Shown here in pieces: positions 56,874 through 64,000 of a stretch of 64,000 nucleotides of DNA. The notes beneath the pieces are model-generated. The model was given only the letters and a program-made list of their open reading frames with translations, did no database searches and had not been told where the DNA came from. The stretch comes from Streptoverticillium olivoreticuli subsp. olivoreticuli (GTDB lineage Bacteria > Actinomycetota > Actinomycetes > Streptomycetales > Streptomycetaceae), in contig NZ_CP031455.1 of assembly GCF_003391135.1 (NCBI RefSeq), forward strand, positions 2,945,001 to 3,009,000, read 5' to 3'. Both the position numbers and the translations under genes were made by a program. Every line of letters begins with the position of its first letter. Within the stretch, counting starts at the first letter, position 1.

Positions 56874-58973
56874 ATGGCCTCGGCCACCTACCCGTTCACC
56901 GCGGTCGTCGGGATGGACGACATGCGCCTGGGCCTGCTGCTCAACGCGATTTCCCCGTCGATCGGCGGAGTGCTCGTGCGGGGCGAGAAAGGAACCGCGA
57001 AGACGACGACGGTCCGCGCGCTCTCCGCGCTGCTGCCCGAGGTCCACACCGTCACCGGCTGCCGGTTCTCCTGCGACCCCGCGGCCCCGGACCCCGCCTG
57101 CCCGGACGGCCCGCACGAGGACGGCGCCGCGCACGCCCCGCGCCCCGCGCGCATGGTCGAGCTGCCGGTCGGTGCCTCCGAGGACCGGCTCGTCGGCGCG
57201 CTCGACATCGAGCGCGCGCTGGGCGAGGGCGTCAAGGCCTTCGAACCGGGCCTGCTGGCCGCCGCGCACCGCGGTGTGCTCTACGTCGACGAGGTCAACC
57301 TGCTGGGCGACCATCTCGTCGACTCCCTCCTGGACGCGGCCGCGACGGGCTCCTCGTCCGTCGAGCGCGAAGGCGTCTCCGTCCGGCACGCCTCCCGTTT
57401 CCTCCTCGTCGGCACCATGAACCCCGAAGAGGGCGAGCTGCGGCCTCAGTTGCTCGACCGGTTCGGGCTGACCGTCGAGGTCGCGGCCTCGCGGGAGACC
57501 GAGGAGCGGGTCGAGGTCGTGCGGCGCCGGCTCGCGTACGACGAGGATCCGGCCGCCTTCGCCGCCAAGTGGGCCGCCGAGGAGGAGACGCTGCGCGAGC
57601 GGATCACCGCCGCGCGGGCGCTGCTGCCGGACGTCCGGCTGGGCGACGGCGCGCTGCGCCGGATCGCCGCGGTGTGCGCCGGTTTCGAGGTGGACGGCAT
57701 GCGCGCGGACATCGTGACCGCGCGGACGGCCACCGCGCTGGCCGCCTGGGCGGGGCGTACGGACGTGACCGCCGAGGACGTGCGGCAGGCGGCCCTGCTG
57801 TCGCTGCCGCACCGGCGGCGGCGGGCCCCCTTCGACGCGCCCGGCCTGGACGAGGACAAACTCGACGAGATCCTGCGGCAGTTCGAGGACGACGAGCCGG
57901 AGCCCGAGCCCGACCCGGAGCCGGAGGGTCCGCAGGACGGCCCCGGGGACGGCGGACCGGGTGACGACGGCCCCGGTGGCGGCGAGCCGCCGCAGGGCGC
58001 GGACGGGCCCGGCACCCCGGACGTCCCCGCGCAGCGCGAGTCACAGGAGAACGCCCCGGCCCAGCAGGAGGGTTCGGCGCCCGAGGCACAAGGCGGGCAG
58101 GGCGGTCAGGAGCGCCCGTCCGAGGGCGGGGACGCCCCGGCGGCCGCCGCCGCCGACCCGTTCCGTACGCGGAAGCTCGACGTCCCGGGCCTCGGCGAGG
58201 GCGCGGACGGGCGGCGCTCGCGGGCCCGTACCGCGCACGGCCGCACGACGGGGGCGCGGCGCCCCCGGGGCGCGCTGTCGAAGCTGCACCTGGCGGCGAC
58301 CGTGCGGGCGGCGGCGCCGCACCAGCGGGCGCGCGGGCGCAGCGGGCCGGGTCTGGTCGTGCGCCGTGACGATCTGCGGGAGGCGGTGCGCGAGGGGCGC
58401 GAGGGCAATCTCGTGCTGTTCGTCGTGGACGCGTCCGGTTCGATGGCGGCGCGCAAGCGGATGGGGGCGGTCAAGGGCGCGGTGCTGTCGCTGCTGCTCG
58501 ACGCGTACCAGCGCCGCGACAAGATCGGGATGATCACCTTCCGGGGTGCGGGCGCGGAGGTGGCGCTGCCGCCGACGTCGTCGGTGGACGTGGGCGCGGC
58601 GCGGCTGGAGCGGCTGCCGACCGGTGGCCGTACGCCGCTGGCGGCGGGTCTGCTCCAGGCGCACGAGGTGCTGCGGGTGGAGCGGTTGCGCGACCCGTCG
58701 CGGCGGCCGCTGCTGGTCGTGGTGACCGACGGGCGGGCGACCGGCGGCCCTGAGCCGCTCGCGCGGGCGGCGCGTGCCGCGCGGCTGCTGGCGGGCGAGG
58801 GCACGGCGTCGGTGGTCGTGGACTGCGAGGCGGGTCCGGTGCGGCTCGGGCTGGCGGGCGAGCTGGGCCGCGAGCTGCGCGGCCCGGTGGTCACGCTCGA
58901 CGAACTGCGTGCGGACAGCGTCTCCGCGCTCGTACGTACCGTAAGGAACACAAGCTCCAGGAGGGCCGCATAA
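56874..58973 (+). CDS. Fused ChlI-ChlD type metal (cobalto/magnesium) chelatase subunit
   Basis: 699-residue AAA+/vWA fusion. N-terminal AAA+ domain: VRGEKGTAKTTTVRALS Walker A (about 37-50), VLYVDEVNLLGDHLVD Walker B, MNPEEGELRPQLLDRFGL sensor. A long acidic/Pro/Gly linker (about 340-430) leads to a vWA domain with MIDAS motif LFVVDASGSMAARKRM (near 517). Predicted ATPase part of the aerobic cobaltochelatase. The large subunit CobN is not in this window. ATG 56874 with AAGGGGG nine bases upstream; GTG 56814 is an alternative that would overlap cobQ. Confidence 0.9.
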   Translation: MASATYPFTAVVGMDDMRLGLLLNAISPSIGGVLVRGEKGTAKTTTVRALSALLPEVHTVTGCRFSCDPAAPDPACPDGPHEDGAAHAPRPARMVELPVGASEDRLVGALDIERALGEGVKAFEPGLLAAAHRGVLYVDEVNLLGDHLVDSLLDAAATGSSSVEREGVSVRHASRFLLVGTMNPEEGELRPQLLDRFGLTVEVAASRETEERVEVVRRRLAYDEDPAAFAAKWAAEEETLRERITAARALLPDVRLGDGALRRIAAVCAGFEVDGMRADIVTARTATALAAWAGRTDVTAEDVRQAALLSLPHRRRRAPFDAPGLDEDKLDEILRQFEDDEPEPEPDPEPEGPQDGPGDGGPGDDGPGGGEPPQGADGPGTPDVPAQRESQENAPAQQEGSAPEAQGGQGGQERPSEGGDAPAAAAADPFRTRKLDVPGLGEGADGRRSRARTAHGRTTGARRPRGALSKLHLAATVRAAAPHQRARGRSGPGLVVRRDDLREAVREGREGNLVLFVVDASGSMAARKRMGAVKGAVLSLLLDAYQRRDKIGMITFRGAGAEVALPPTSSVDVGAARLERLPTGGRTPLAAGLLQAHEVLRVERLRDPSRRPLLVVVTDGRATGGPEPLARAARAARLLAGEGTASVVVDCEAGPVRLGLAGELGRELRGPVVTLDELRADSVSALVRTVRNTSSRRAA

Positions 58974-59570
58974 ATGCCGCAGGGACAGCCGACCGTCGTT
59001 CCGGACGACGGTCTCACCACACGTCAGCGCCGTAACCGGCCGCTGGTCTTCGTCCACACGGGCATCGGCAAGGGCAAGTCGACGGCCGCCTTCGGGCTGG
59101 CGCTGCGCGCGTGGAACCAGGGGTGGCCGGTCGGTGTTTTCCAGTTCGTGAAGTCCGCGAAGTGGAAGGTCGGCGAGGAGCGGGCGCTGAAGGTGCTCGG
59201 CGACTCGGGCGAGGGCGGCACGGTCGCCTGGCACAAGATGGGCGAGGGCTGGTCCTGGGTGCAGCGCGACATCTCCTCCAGCGAGGAGGCGGCGCGCGAG
59301 GGCTGGGAGCAGGTGAAGCGGGACCTGGCGGCGGAGTCGTACAAGCTGTACGTGCTGGACGAGTTCGCGTATCCGATGCACTGGGGCTGGATCGACACGG
59401 ACGAGGTGGTCTCGGTGCTGCGGGACCGCCCCGGCACCCAGCACGTGGTGATCACCGGTCGCAACGCCCCGCAGAAGCTGATCGACTTCGCCGATCTGGT
59501 GACGGACATGTCCAAGGTCAAGCACCCGATGGACGCCGGCCAGAAGGGCCAGCGGGGCATCGAGTGGTGA
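58974..59570 (+). CDS. cobO: Cob(I)yrinic acid a,c-diamide adenosyltransferase
   Basis: 198-residue CobO/BtuR enzyme that adds the 5'-deoxyadenosyl ligand to Co. P-loop VHTGIGKGKSTAAFGLALR (about 28-46), plus NQGWPVGVFQFVKSAKWKVGEERAL and LYVLDEFAYPMHWGWID. The start abuts the chelatase stop; the stop overlaps the cobB start (GTGA at 59567-59570), so translation is coupled. Confidence 0.95.
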   Translation: MPQGQPTVVPDDGLTTRQRRNRPLVFVHTGIGKGKSTAAFGLALRAWNQGWPVGVFQFVKSAKWKVGEERALKVLGDSGEGGTVAWHKMGEGWSWVQRDISSSEEAAREGWEQVKRDLAAESYKLYVLDEFAYPMHWGWIDTDEVVSVLRDRPGTQHVVITGRNAPQKLIDFADLVTDMSKVKHPMDAGQKGQRGIEW

Positions 59571-61072
59571 ACGTCCCCCGTCTCGTCATCGCCGCTCCGG
59601 CCTCCGGCAGCGGCAAGACGACCATCGCGACCGGTCTGATGCGGGCCTTCACGGACGCCGGGCTCGCGGTCTCGCCGCACAAGGTCGGTCCCGACTACAT
59701 CGACCCGGGCTACCACGCGCTGGCGACCGGCCGCCCGGGCCGCAATCTGGACGCCTATATGTGCGGGCCCGAGCGGATCGCCCCGCTGTTCCTGCACGGT
59801 GCGGCGGGCTGCGATCTCGCCCTGGTCGAGGGCGTGATGGGCCTCTACGACGGGGCGAGCGGGCAGGGCGAGCTGGCGTCGACGGCGCATGTGGCGAAGC
59901 TGCTGAAGGCACCGGTCGTGCTGGTCGTGGACGCGTCGTCGCAGTCGCGGTCGGTGGCGGCGCTGGTGCACGGCTTCGCGTCGTGGGACCCGGAGGTGCG
60001 GGTCGCGGGCGTGATCCTGAACAAGGTCGGCTCGGACCGCCACGAGCACCTGCTGCGCGAGGCGCTGGAGGAGTCGGGGGTGCCGGTGCTCGGCGCCGTG
60101 CGGCGCGTGCGGACGGTCGACACGCCCAGTCGGCACCTGGGTCTGGTGCCGGTCGCGGAACGCCGCCCCGAAGCGGTGGCGGCTGTCGCCGCCCAGGCCG
60201 ACCAGGTGCGCGCCGGATGCGACTTGCGGGGGCTGCTGGCCCTGGCCCACAGCGCGCCGCCGCTGGCGGACTCCGCGTGGTCGCCGGAGTCTTTCCCCAG
60301 CCCCGCCCCTTCCCGAAACCGGGGCTCCGCCCCGGACCCCGCCCGGGTACGGGCCGGTGGCCCGGCCACGCCCCCGGAGTGGGGGTCCGGGGGCTTGCCC
60401 CCCACGCGGCGGAGCCGCGAATCGGTACAGCCGGGAAGGGGCGGGGCTGGGGAACAAACCCCCGCCGCCCGGCCCGTCGTCGCCCTCGCCGGCGGTCCCG
60501 CGTTCACCTTCTCGTACGCCGAGCACACGGAACTGCTCACCGCCGCAGGCGCGGAGGTCGTCACGTTCGACCCCCTTCGGGACGAAGAACTGCCGCCCGA
60601 CACAGCCGCCCTCGTCATCGGCGGCGGCTTCCCCGAAATGCACGCCGCCGAGCTCTCCGCCAACGACCCCCTGCGCAAAGCCGTCGCCGCCCTGGCGGAA
60701 ACCGGCGCGCCCATCGCCGCCGAGTGCGCGGGCCTGCTCTATCTCTCCCGTTCCCTGGACGGCAAGCCGATGTGCGGCGTGCTGCCCGCGGACGCGCGGA
60801 TGTCGGAGCGGCTCACCCTCGGCTACCGGGAAGCCGTCGCCATCGCGGACAACCCGCTGGCCGCGGCCGGCACCCGTGTGCGCGGTCACGAATTCCACCG
60901 CACGGTCGTCGAGCCGGGCACCGGCGCCACTCCGGCGTGGGGGATGACGCACCCGGAGCGCCGCACCGAGGGCTTCGTGCAAGGGGGCGTCCACGCCTCG
61001 TACCTGCACACGCACTGGGCGGGCTCCCCCGGCACCGCGCACCGCTTCGTGGCGGGCCTGTCCCGGCGGTGA
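59567..61072 (+). CDS. cobB: Cobyrinic acid a,c-diamide synthase with an in-frame repeat insertion
   Basis: 501-residue glutamine-dependent amidase that amidates the a and c side chains. Domain 1 (about 1-225): P-loop APASGSGKTTIATGLMRAF, KVGPDYIDPGYH, LVEGVMGLYDG. Domain 2 (about 305-501): GGGFPEMHAAEL, nucleophile Cys in ECAGLLYLSRSL near 386, GHEFHRT. Between them, residues about 243-296 are encoded by a genomic palindromic repeat (60295-60452) and form a Pro/Gly/Arg-rich spacer. The frame is intact, so the enzyme may still work. Confidence 0.92.
   Translation: MNVPRLVIAAPASGSGKTTIATGLMRAFTDAGLAVSPHKVGPDYIDPGYHALATGRPGRNLDAYMCGPERIAPLFLHGAAGCDLALVEGVMGLYDGASGQGELASTAHVAKLLKAPVVLVVDASSQSRSVAALVHGFASWDPEVRVAGVILNKVGSDRHEHLLREALEESGVPVLGAVRRVRTVDTPSRHLGLVPVAERRPEAVAAVAAQADQVRAGCDLRGLLALAHSAPPLADSAWSPESFPSPAPSRNRGSAPDPARVRAGGPATPPEWGSGGLPPTRRSRESVQPGRGGAGEQTPAARPVVALAGGPAFTFSYAEHTELLTAAGAEVVTFDPLRDEELPPDTAALVIGGGFPEMHAAELSANDPLRKAVAALAETGAPIAAECAGLLYLSRSLDGKPMCGVLPADARMSERLTLGYREAVAIADNPLAAAGTRVRGHEFHRTVVEPGTGATPAWGMTHPERRTEGFVQGGVHASYLHTHWAGSPGTAHRFVAGLSRR
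60295..60452. repeat. Palindromic repeat inserted in frame in cobB (copy G)
   Basis: Perfect 20-base terminal inverted repeats, CCCCAGCCCCGCCCCTTCCC (60295-60314) and its complement (60433-60452), flank about 118 bases with GGGGCTCCGCCCC and ACGCGGCGGAGCCGC hairpins. The right part is nearly identical to intergenic copy E. The translated segment is low-complexity Pro/Gly/Arg/Ser. Confidence 0.92.
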
Positions 61073-61074
61073 CG

Positions 61075-61800
61075 TCAGCTCGTGAGGCCCACCATGAGCC
61101 AGACGAACGCCACTCCGGCCACCGTGCAGGCCAGGGTGGAGCGGGCGGGGTGCCGGTGGTGGGCCTCGGGGAGGATGTCGGAGGTCGCCAGATAGAGCAG
61201 CACCCCGCCGAAGAATCCGAGGTAGATGCCGAGGAAGTGCTCCGGAAGGGTGAACAGCAGGGTCGAGGCGGCCCCGGCGACGGGCGCGAGCGCGTCGGCA
61301 CCGAGCATCAGGAGGGCGCGGTGGCGCTCGTTCCCGTACAGGTCGGTGATCGTGTACGTGTTGAAGCCGTCGGCGAAGTCGTGGGCGATGACGGCGAGCG
61401 CGACGGCGGCGGCCATGCCGCTGTCGACCTGGAAGGCGGCGCCGATCGCGACGCCGTCCATGGCACTGTGCCCGACCAGCGCGGCCGCGGCGGTGAGCCC
61501 CACCTGGGGGACGCGTTCCCGGCCGGTGATGCCGTGGTCGGCCCGGCGGACGGCGAGGAGCCGTTCGACGAGGTGGGCGGTGAGGAAGCCGAGAACGAAG
61601 CAGAGCAGGGCGGCCGGGACCCCGAAGACCTTGCGCCGGGCGGCCTCCAGCGCCTCCGGGAGCAGGTCGAGGCCGACGACGCCCAGCATGAGCCCGCCGG
61701 CGAGCCCCAGGATGAGGTGGCGGCGGTCGGTGACCCGCTGGGCGGTCCAGCCGCCGAGCAGCGTCATCAGGAACGCGCCCAGGGCGACGACGACCGGCAC
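61075..61800 (-). CDS. ZIP-family metal transporter
   Basis: 241-residue membrane protein with about eight helices. Family signatures: GGLMLGVVGLDLLPEAL, then the metal-site helices LVGHSAMDGVAIGAAF (helix IV, His) and IAHDFADGFNTYTI (helix V, His/Asp/Asn). A His-rich end HHRHPARS follows. Imports divalent metals, usually Zn; in this B12 cluster Co uptake is possible but unproved. GTG 61800 is close to the cobE gene on the other strand. Its end is two bases from cobB. Confidence 0.87.
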   Translation of the reverse strand: MPVVVALGAFLMTLLGGWTAQRVTDRRHLILGLAGGLMLGVVGLDLLPEALEAARRKVFGVPAALLCFVLGFLTAHLVERLLAVRRADHGITGRERVPQVGLTAAAALVGHSAMDGVAIGAAFQVDSGMAAAVALAVIAHDFADGFNTYTITDLYGNERHRALLMLGADALAPVAGAASTLLFTLPEHFLGIYLGFFGGVLLYLATSDILPEAHHRHPARSTLACTVAGVAFVWLMVGLTS

Positions 61801-61824
61801 GGGTCCACCCTTCTCACGGCTGCA

Positions 61825-62205
61825 CTGCTTCCTGCTTACTGGTACGCGGGCGTCGGCGCCCGCCGGGGCGTGGGGGCGGACGAGGTACTGACGCTGATCG
61901 GGGAGGCGCTCGCCGAAGCGGGCGGCGGGGCGCTCGCGGCGCTCGCCACCGCCGGGGCCAAGGCCCGCGAGCCCGGTCTGGTCGAGGCCGCCGCCCGGCT
62001 CGGCGTGCCGCTCCTGTCGTACGGCGCGGAGGCCCTCGCCGCCGTCACGGTCCCGAACCCCTCCCCCGCCGCGCTCGCCGCCGTGGGCGCGCCCGGTGTC
62101 GCCGAGGCCGCGGCGCTGCTGGCCGCCGGCCCGTACGGGGTGCTGGTGGTCGACAAGCGGAAGTCGGCGCGGGCGACCTGCGCCGTCGCGCGCGGACCCG
62201 GGTGA
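61825..62205 (+). CDS. cobE: CobE/GbiG-like cobalamin biosynthesis protein, start codon unclear
   Basis: Domain GVGARRGVGADEVLTLIGEAL ... PGLVEAAARLGVPLLSYGAEAL ... VPNPSPAALAAVGAPGVAEAAAL ... RKSARATCAVARGPG matches the CobE/GbiG C-terminal family, here about 126 residues. No ATG, GTG or TTG precedes the conserved YAGVGARRG within the noncoding gap; candidates are CTG 61825 or GTG 61870, the latter cutting into the conserved start. Either a non-canonical start is used or the start was mutated. cobC follows within 92 bases. Confidence 0.65.
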   Translation: MLPAYWYAGVGARRGVGADEVLTLIGEALAEAGGGALAALATAGAKAREPGLVEAAARLGVPLLSYGAEALAAVTVPNPSPAALAAVGAPGVAEAAALLAAGPYGVLVVDKRKSARATCAVARGPG

Positions 62206-62296
62206 GGGCGGCGGGCGGGCCGTCAGTACGGTTTCCGGGTCGGGCCCTCGCACCGGCCCCGTCAGCGTCAAGGAGAAGAGAAGGTGGCCCGCGGCC

Positions 62297-63349
62297 ATGC
62301 ATACACCCAGTGAACCCGACCTGCGGCACCACGGCGACGCCGAAGTGCGCGGCGGTGGGGCGGAGTTGACCGACCTCGCGGTCAACGTGCGCTCGGGTAC
62401 GCCTCCGGAGTGGCTGCGGGAGCACATCGCCGGGTCGCTCGACGGGCTCGCCGCCTATCCGGACGGGCGGGCCGCGCGGCGGGCGGTGGCCGCGCGGCAC
62501 GGGCTGCCGGAGGAGCGGGTGCTGCTGACGGCGGGCGCGGCGGAGGCGTTCGTGCTGCTGGCGCGGGCCCTCCCGGTGCGGCGGCCGGTGGTCGTGCACC
62601 CGCAGTTCACCGAGCCGGAGGCGGCGCTGCGGGCCGCCGGGCACACGGTGGAGCGCGTGCTCCTCGACGCGGAGGACGGCTTCCGGCTGGACCCGCGCGC
62701 CGTGCCCGGTGACGCGGACCTGGTGGTCGTCGGCAACCCCACCAACCCGACGTCGGTCCTGCACCCCGCGCAGGCGCTGGCCCAGCTCGCCCGGCCGGGG
62801 CGGACGCTCGTCGTGGACGAGGCGTTCATGGACGCGGTGCCGGGCGAGCGCGAGTCCCTGGCGTCCCGTACGGACCTGCCGGGCCTGGTGGTGCTGCGCA
62901 GCCTCACGAAGACCTGGGGTCTCGCGGGGCTGCGCATCGGCTACGTCCTCGCCTCGCCCGGTGCGATCGCGAAGCTGGAACGGGCCCAGCCGCTGTGGCC
63001 CGTCTCCTCCCCCGCCCTCGCGGCGGCGGAGGTGTGCAGCGCTCCCCCGGCCCTCGCCGAGGCCGCCCACGCGGCACACCATTTGGCGTCGGACCGTGCC
63101 CATCTGGTCGCGGCCCTCGCGGAGTTCGAGGGGGTGCGCGTGCACGGCCCGGCGGCGGGCCCCTTCGTCCTGATACACCTGCCGGAAGCGGTGACGGTCC
63201 GCTCCCGCCTGCGCGGCCTGGGCTTCGCGGTCCGCCGGGGCGACACGTTCCCCGGCCTGGGCCCGGACTACCTCCGCCTGGCGGTCCGCGACCGCGCGAC
63301 GACGGACCGCTTCGTGGACGCGCTGCGATCGGTACTCACGGAGGGCTGA
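62297..63349 (+). CDS. cobC: Threonine-phosphate decarboxylase/aminotransferase-like CobC
   Basis: 350-residue PLP enzyme, fold type I. PLP Lys in RSLTKTWGLAGLRIGYVLA (near 208), with DLAVNVRSGTPPEWL, VVGNPTNPTSVLHP and VVDEAFMD. The pattern is that of CobC/CobD proteins supplying (R)-1-aminopropan-2-ol phosphate. ATG 62297 with AAGGTGG nine bases upstream. Last gene of the + strand cobalamin set in the window. Confidence 0.9.
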   Translation: MHTPSEPDLRHHGDAEVRGGGAELTDLAVNVRSGTPPEWLREHIAGSLDGLAAYPDGRAARRAVAARHGLPEERVLLTAGAAEAFVLLARALPVRRPVVVHPQFTEPEAALRAAGHTVERVLLDAEDGFRLDPRAVPGDADLVVVGNPTNPTSVLHPAQALAQLARPGRTLVVDEAFMDAVPGERESLASRTDLPGLVVLRSLTKTWGLAGLRIGYVLASPGAIAKLERAQPLWPVSSPALAAAEVCSAPPALAEAAHAAHHLASDRAHLVAALAEFEGVRVHGPAAGPFVLIHLPEAVTVRSRLRGLGFAVRRGDTFPGLGPDYLRLAVRDRATTDRFVDALRSVLTEG

Positions 63350-63366
63350 AATTCCAGCCCAGTTAC

Positions 63367-63385
63367 GGGAAGGGGCGGGGTGGGG
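63367..63385. repeat. Partial palindromic repeat, copy H
   Basis: GGGAAGGGGCGGGGTGGGG box between cobC and the surface-protein gene; the stop codon of the latter lies directly beside it. Confidence 0.75.
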
Positions 63386-63388
63386 AAA

Positions 63389-64000
63389 CTAGCGCCGGGC
63401 AGCCGCACGACGACGGGCCACAACCACCGCTCCCCCACCCGCCACGACAAGCGCCGCGGCCGCCCCCGCCACATACGGCGTGGCCGAGCTGCCTCCCGTC
63501 TCGGCCAGATTCTCCGCGTGCTTCGCGGCAACCGGCTCCGCGGACGCACGGGCCGCCGTCTGCGGCTTGACATCACCACCGCCCCCACCCGACGTGCCGG
63601 AAGCCTCCCCGGCCGCAGGGGCCTCGCATGTCGCCTCCGCCAGGGTCACCTCGCCCGAGACCTCCGCGACGTTCAGCTTCAGCGGATTGACGGCGACGCG
63701 CAACGCGAGCGCGCTGGCGGCGGCCGTCCGCGAGGTGGTCGCCGTCCGGGACAGATCCAGCCGCACCTCGCCGACGCCGGGCACCTCGACCTTCGTCGTG
63801 CCGCCCGTGGTGAGCGTGACCTTCCTGCCGAGCACCGAGACGCTGCCCAGGAGGTTCGAGGTGGCGGTGGGCTTCCGGCCGGCCTCGCACACGGCCGTCG
63901 ACGTGACCTGCTGGACCTCGATGAGCGAGAGGAACGGCAGTCCGGGGACGTGCACCCGGGCGTGGACGAGGTTGGCGTAGCCCTCCGCCTTGTTCCGGTC
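63389..64000 (-). CDS. Sortase-anchored surface protein (LAETG), 5' end outside window
   Basis: C-terminal 203 residues of a larger exported protein, open to the edge of the window. A beta-rich domain (TTKVEVPGVGEVRLDLSRTA; LALRVAVNPLKLNVAEVSGE) with two Cys is followed by a Gly/Ala linker, the sorting motif LAETGG, a membrane helix (YVAGAAAALVVAGGGAVVVA) and a basic tail RRRAAARR. LAxTG is the class E sortase motif of Streptomyces; from memory the S. coelicolor neighbour SCO1860 is a SrtE substrate. The N-terminus cannot be described. Confidence 0.85.
   Translation of the reverse strand, partial: DRNKAEGYANLVHARVHVPGLPFLSLIEVQQVTSTAVCEAGRKPTATSNLLGSVSVLGRKVTLTTGGTTKVEVPGVGEVRLDLSRTATTSRTAAASALALRVAVNPLKLNVAEVSGEVTLAEATCEAPAAGEASGTSGGGGGDVKPQTAARASAEPVAAKHAENLAETGGSSATPYVAGAAAALVVAGGGAVVVARRRAAARR

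Noticed and set aside
59761..61824. Long + strand frame running into cobE
   Set aside because: It overlaps cobB and the antisense of the ZIP gene; only the last part (about 61825-62205) resembles a protein.

Overview
The window is a stretch of Streptomyces chromosome, about 72% G+C by eye, with strong third-position GC bias, many GTG starts and four-base ATGA/GTGA gene overlaps. Lineage markers support this: two chaplins, a streptophobe-family membrane protein, the SGM_5486 mini-protein, the 73-residue HTH protein Gbn, an LAETG-type sortase substrate, and a gene order that from memory runs parallel to the S. coelicolor SCO179x-SCO186x region. I see no tRNA, rRNA, CRISPR array, prophage or transposase. 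This looks like core chromosome rather than an island.

Layout. 0-10 kb: a secreted RNase with its barstar inhibitor, a PEBP protein, an HNH endonuclease, a TauE-type permease, an SPFH/NfeD pair, an orphan ABC ATPase, two tandem chaplins, a GAF histidine kinase with a LuxR-type response regulator, and a nitroreductase. 10-20 kb: a secreted transglycosylase behind a long folded leader, a two-FHA-domain ABC transporter (Rv1747 type), a streptophobe protein, SerB, a SixA-like phosphatase, and an MFS exporter divergent from a FadR-type repressor. 21-30 kb: fabG-fabI, tldD-tldE, tyrS, glsB, a DUF3099 protein and moaA. 30-40 kb: an acetate symporter operon behind a Crp-like palindrome, a subtilase, an alcohol dehydrogenase, a desaturase-family/lysoplasmalogenase pair that may cleave ether lipids, a DEDDh exonuclease, SURF1 and an atypical SDR. 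40-45 kb: a five-gene Asp23/AmaP envelope-stress operon, an enoyl-CoA hydratase-like protein and gbn. 45-54 kb: an ABC-F ATPase preceded by a probably leaderless seven-residue leader peptide, a zinc metallopeptidase, a class II aldolase, and the phosphate transporter pitH behind a PHO box. 54-63 kb: a cobalamin riboswitch followed by cbiB-cobQ-chlID-cobO-cobB, a reverse-strand ZIP transporter, cobE and cobC. The window ends inside a sortase-anchored surface protein.

The most unusual structure is a family of compound palindromic repeats (GCCGGACGGGCTGA hairpin plus a GGGAAGGGGCGGGGCTGGGG box) that fills most convergent intergenic gaps. One member sits in frame inside cobB, adding a Pro/Gly/Arg-rich linker between its two domains. 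Other points to follow up are the MAFLLVH leader ahead of the ABC-F gene, a nested-stem leader of unrecognised class ahead of the transglycosylase, a GATC cluster beside gbn, a 20-codon ORF between the B12 riboswitch and cbiB, and cobE without a recognisable start codon.

Gene identities are from reading translations and motifs. No searches were run, so statements about other genomes are from memory.
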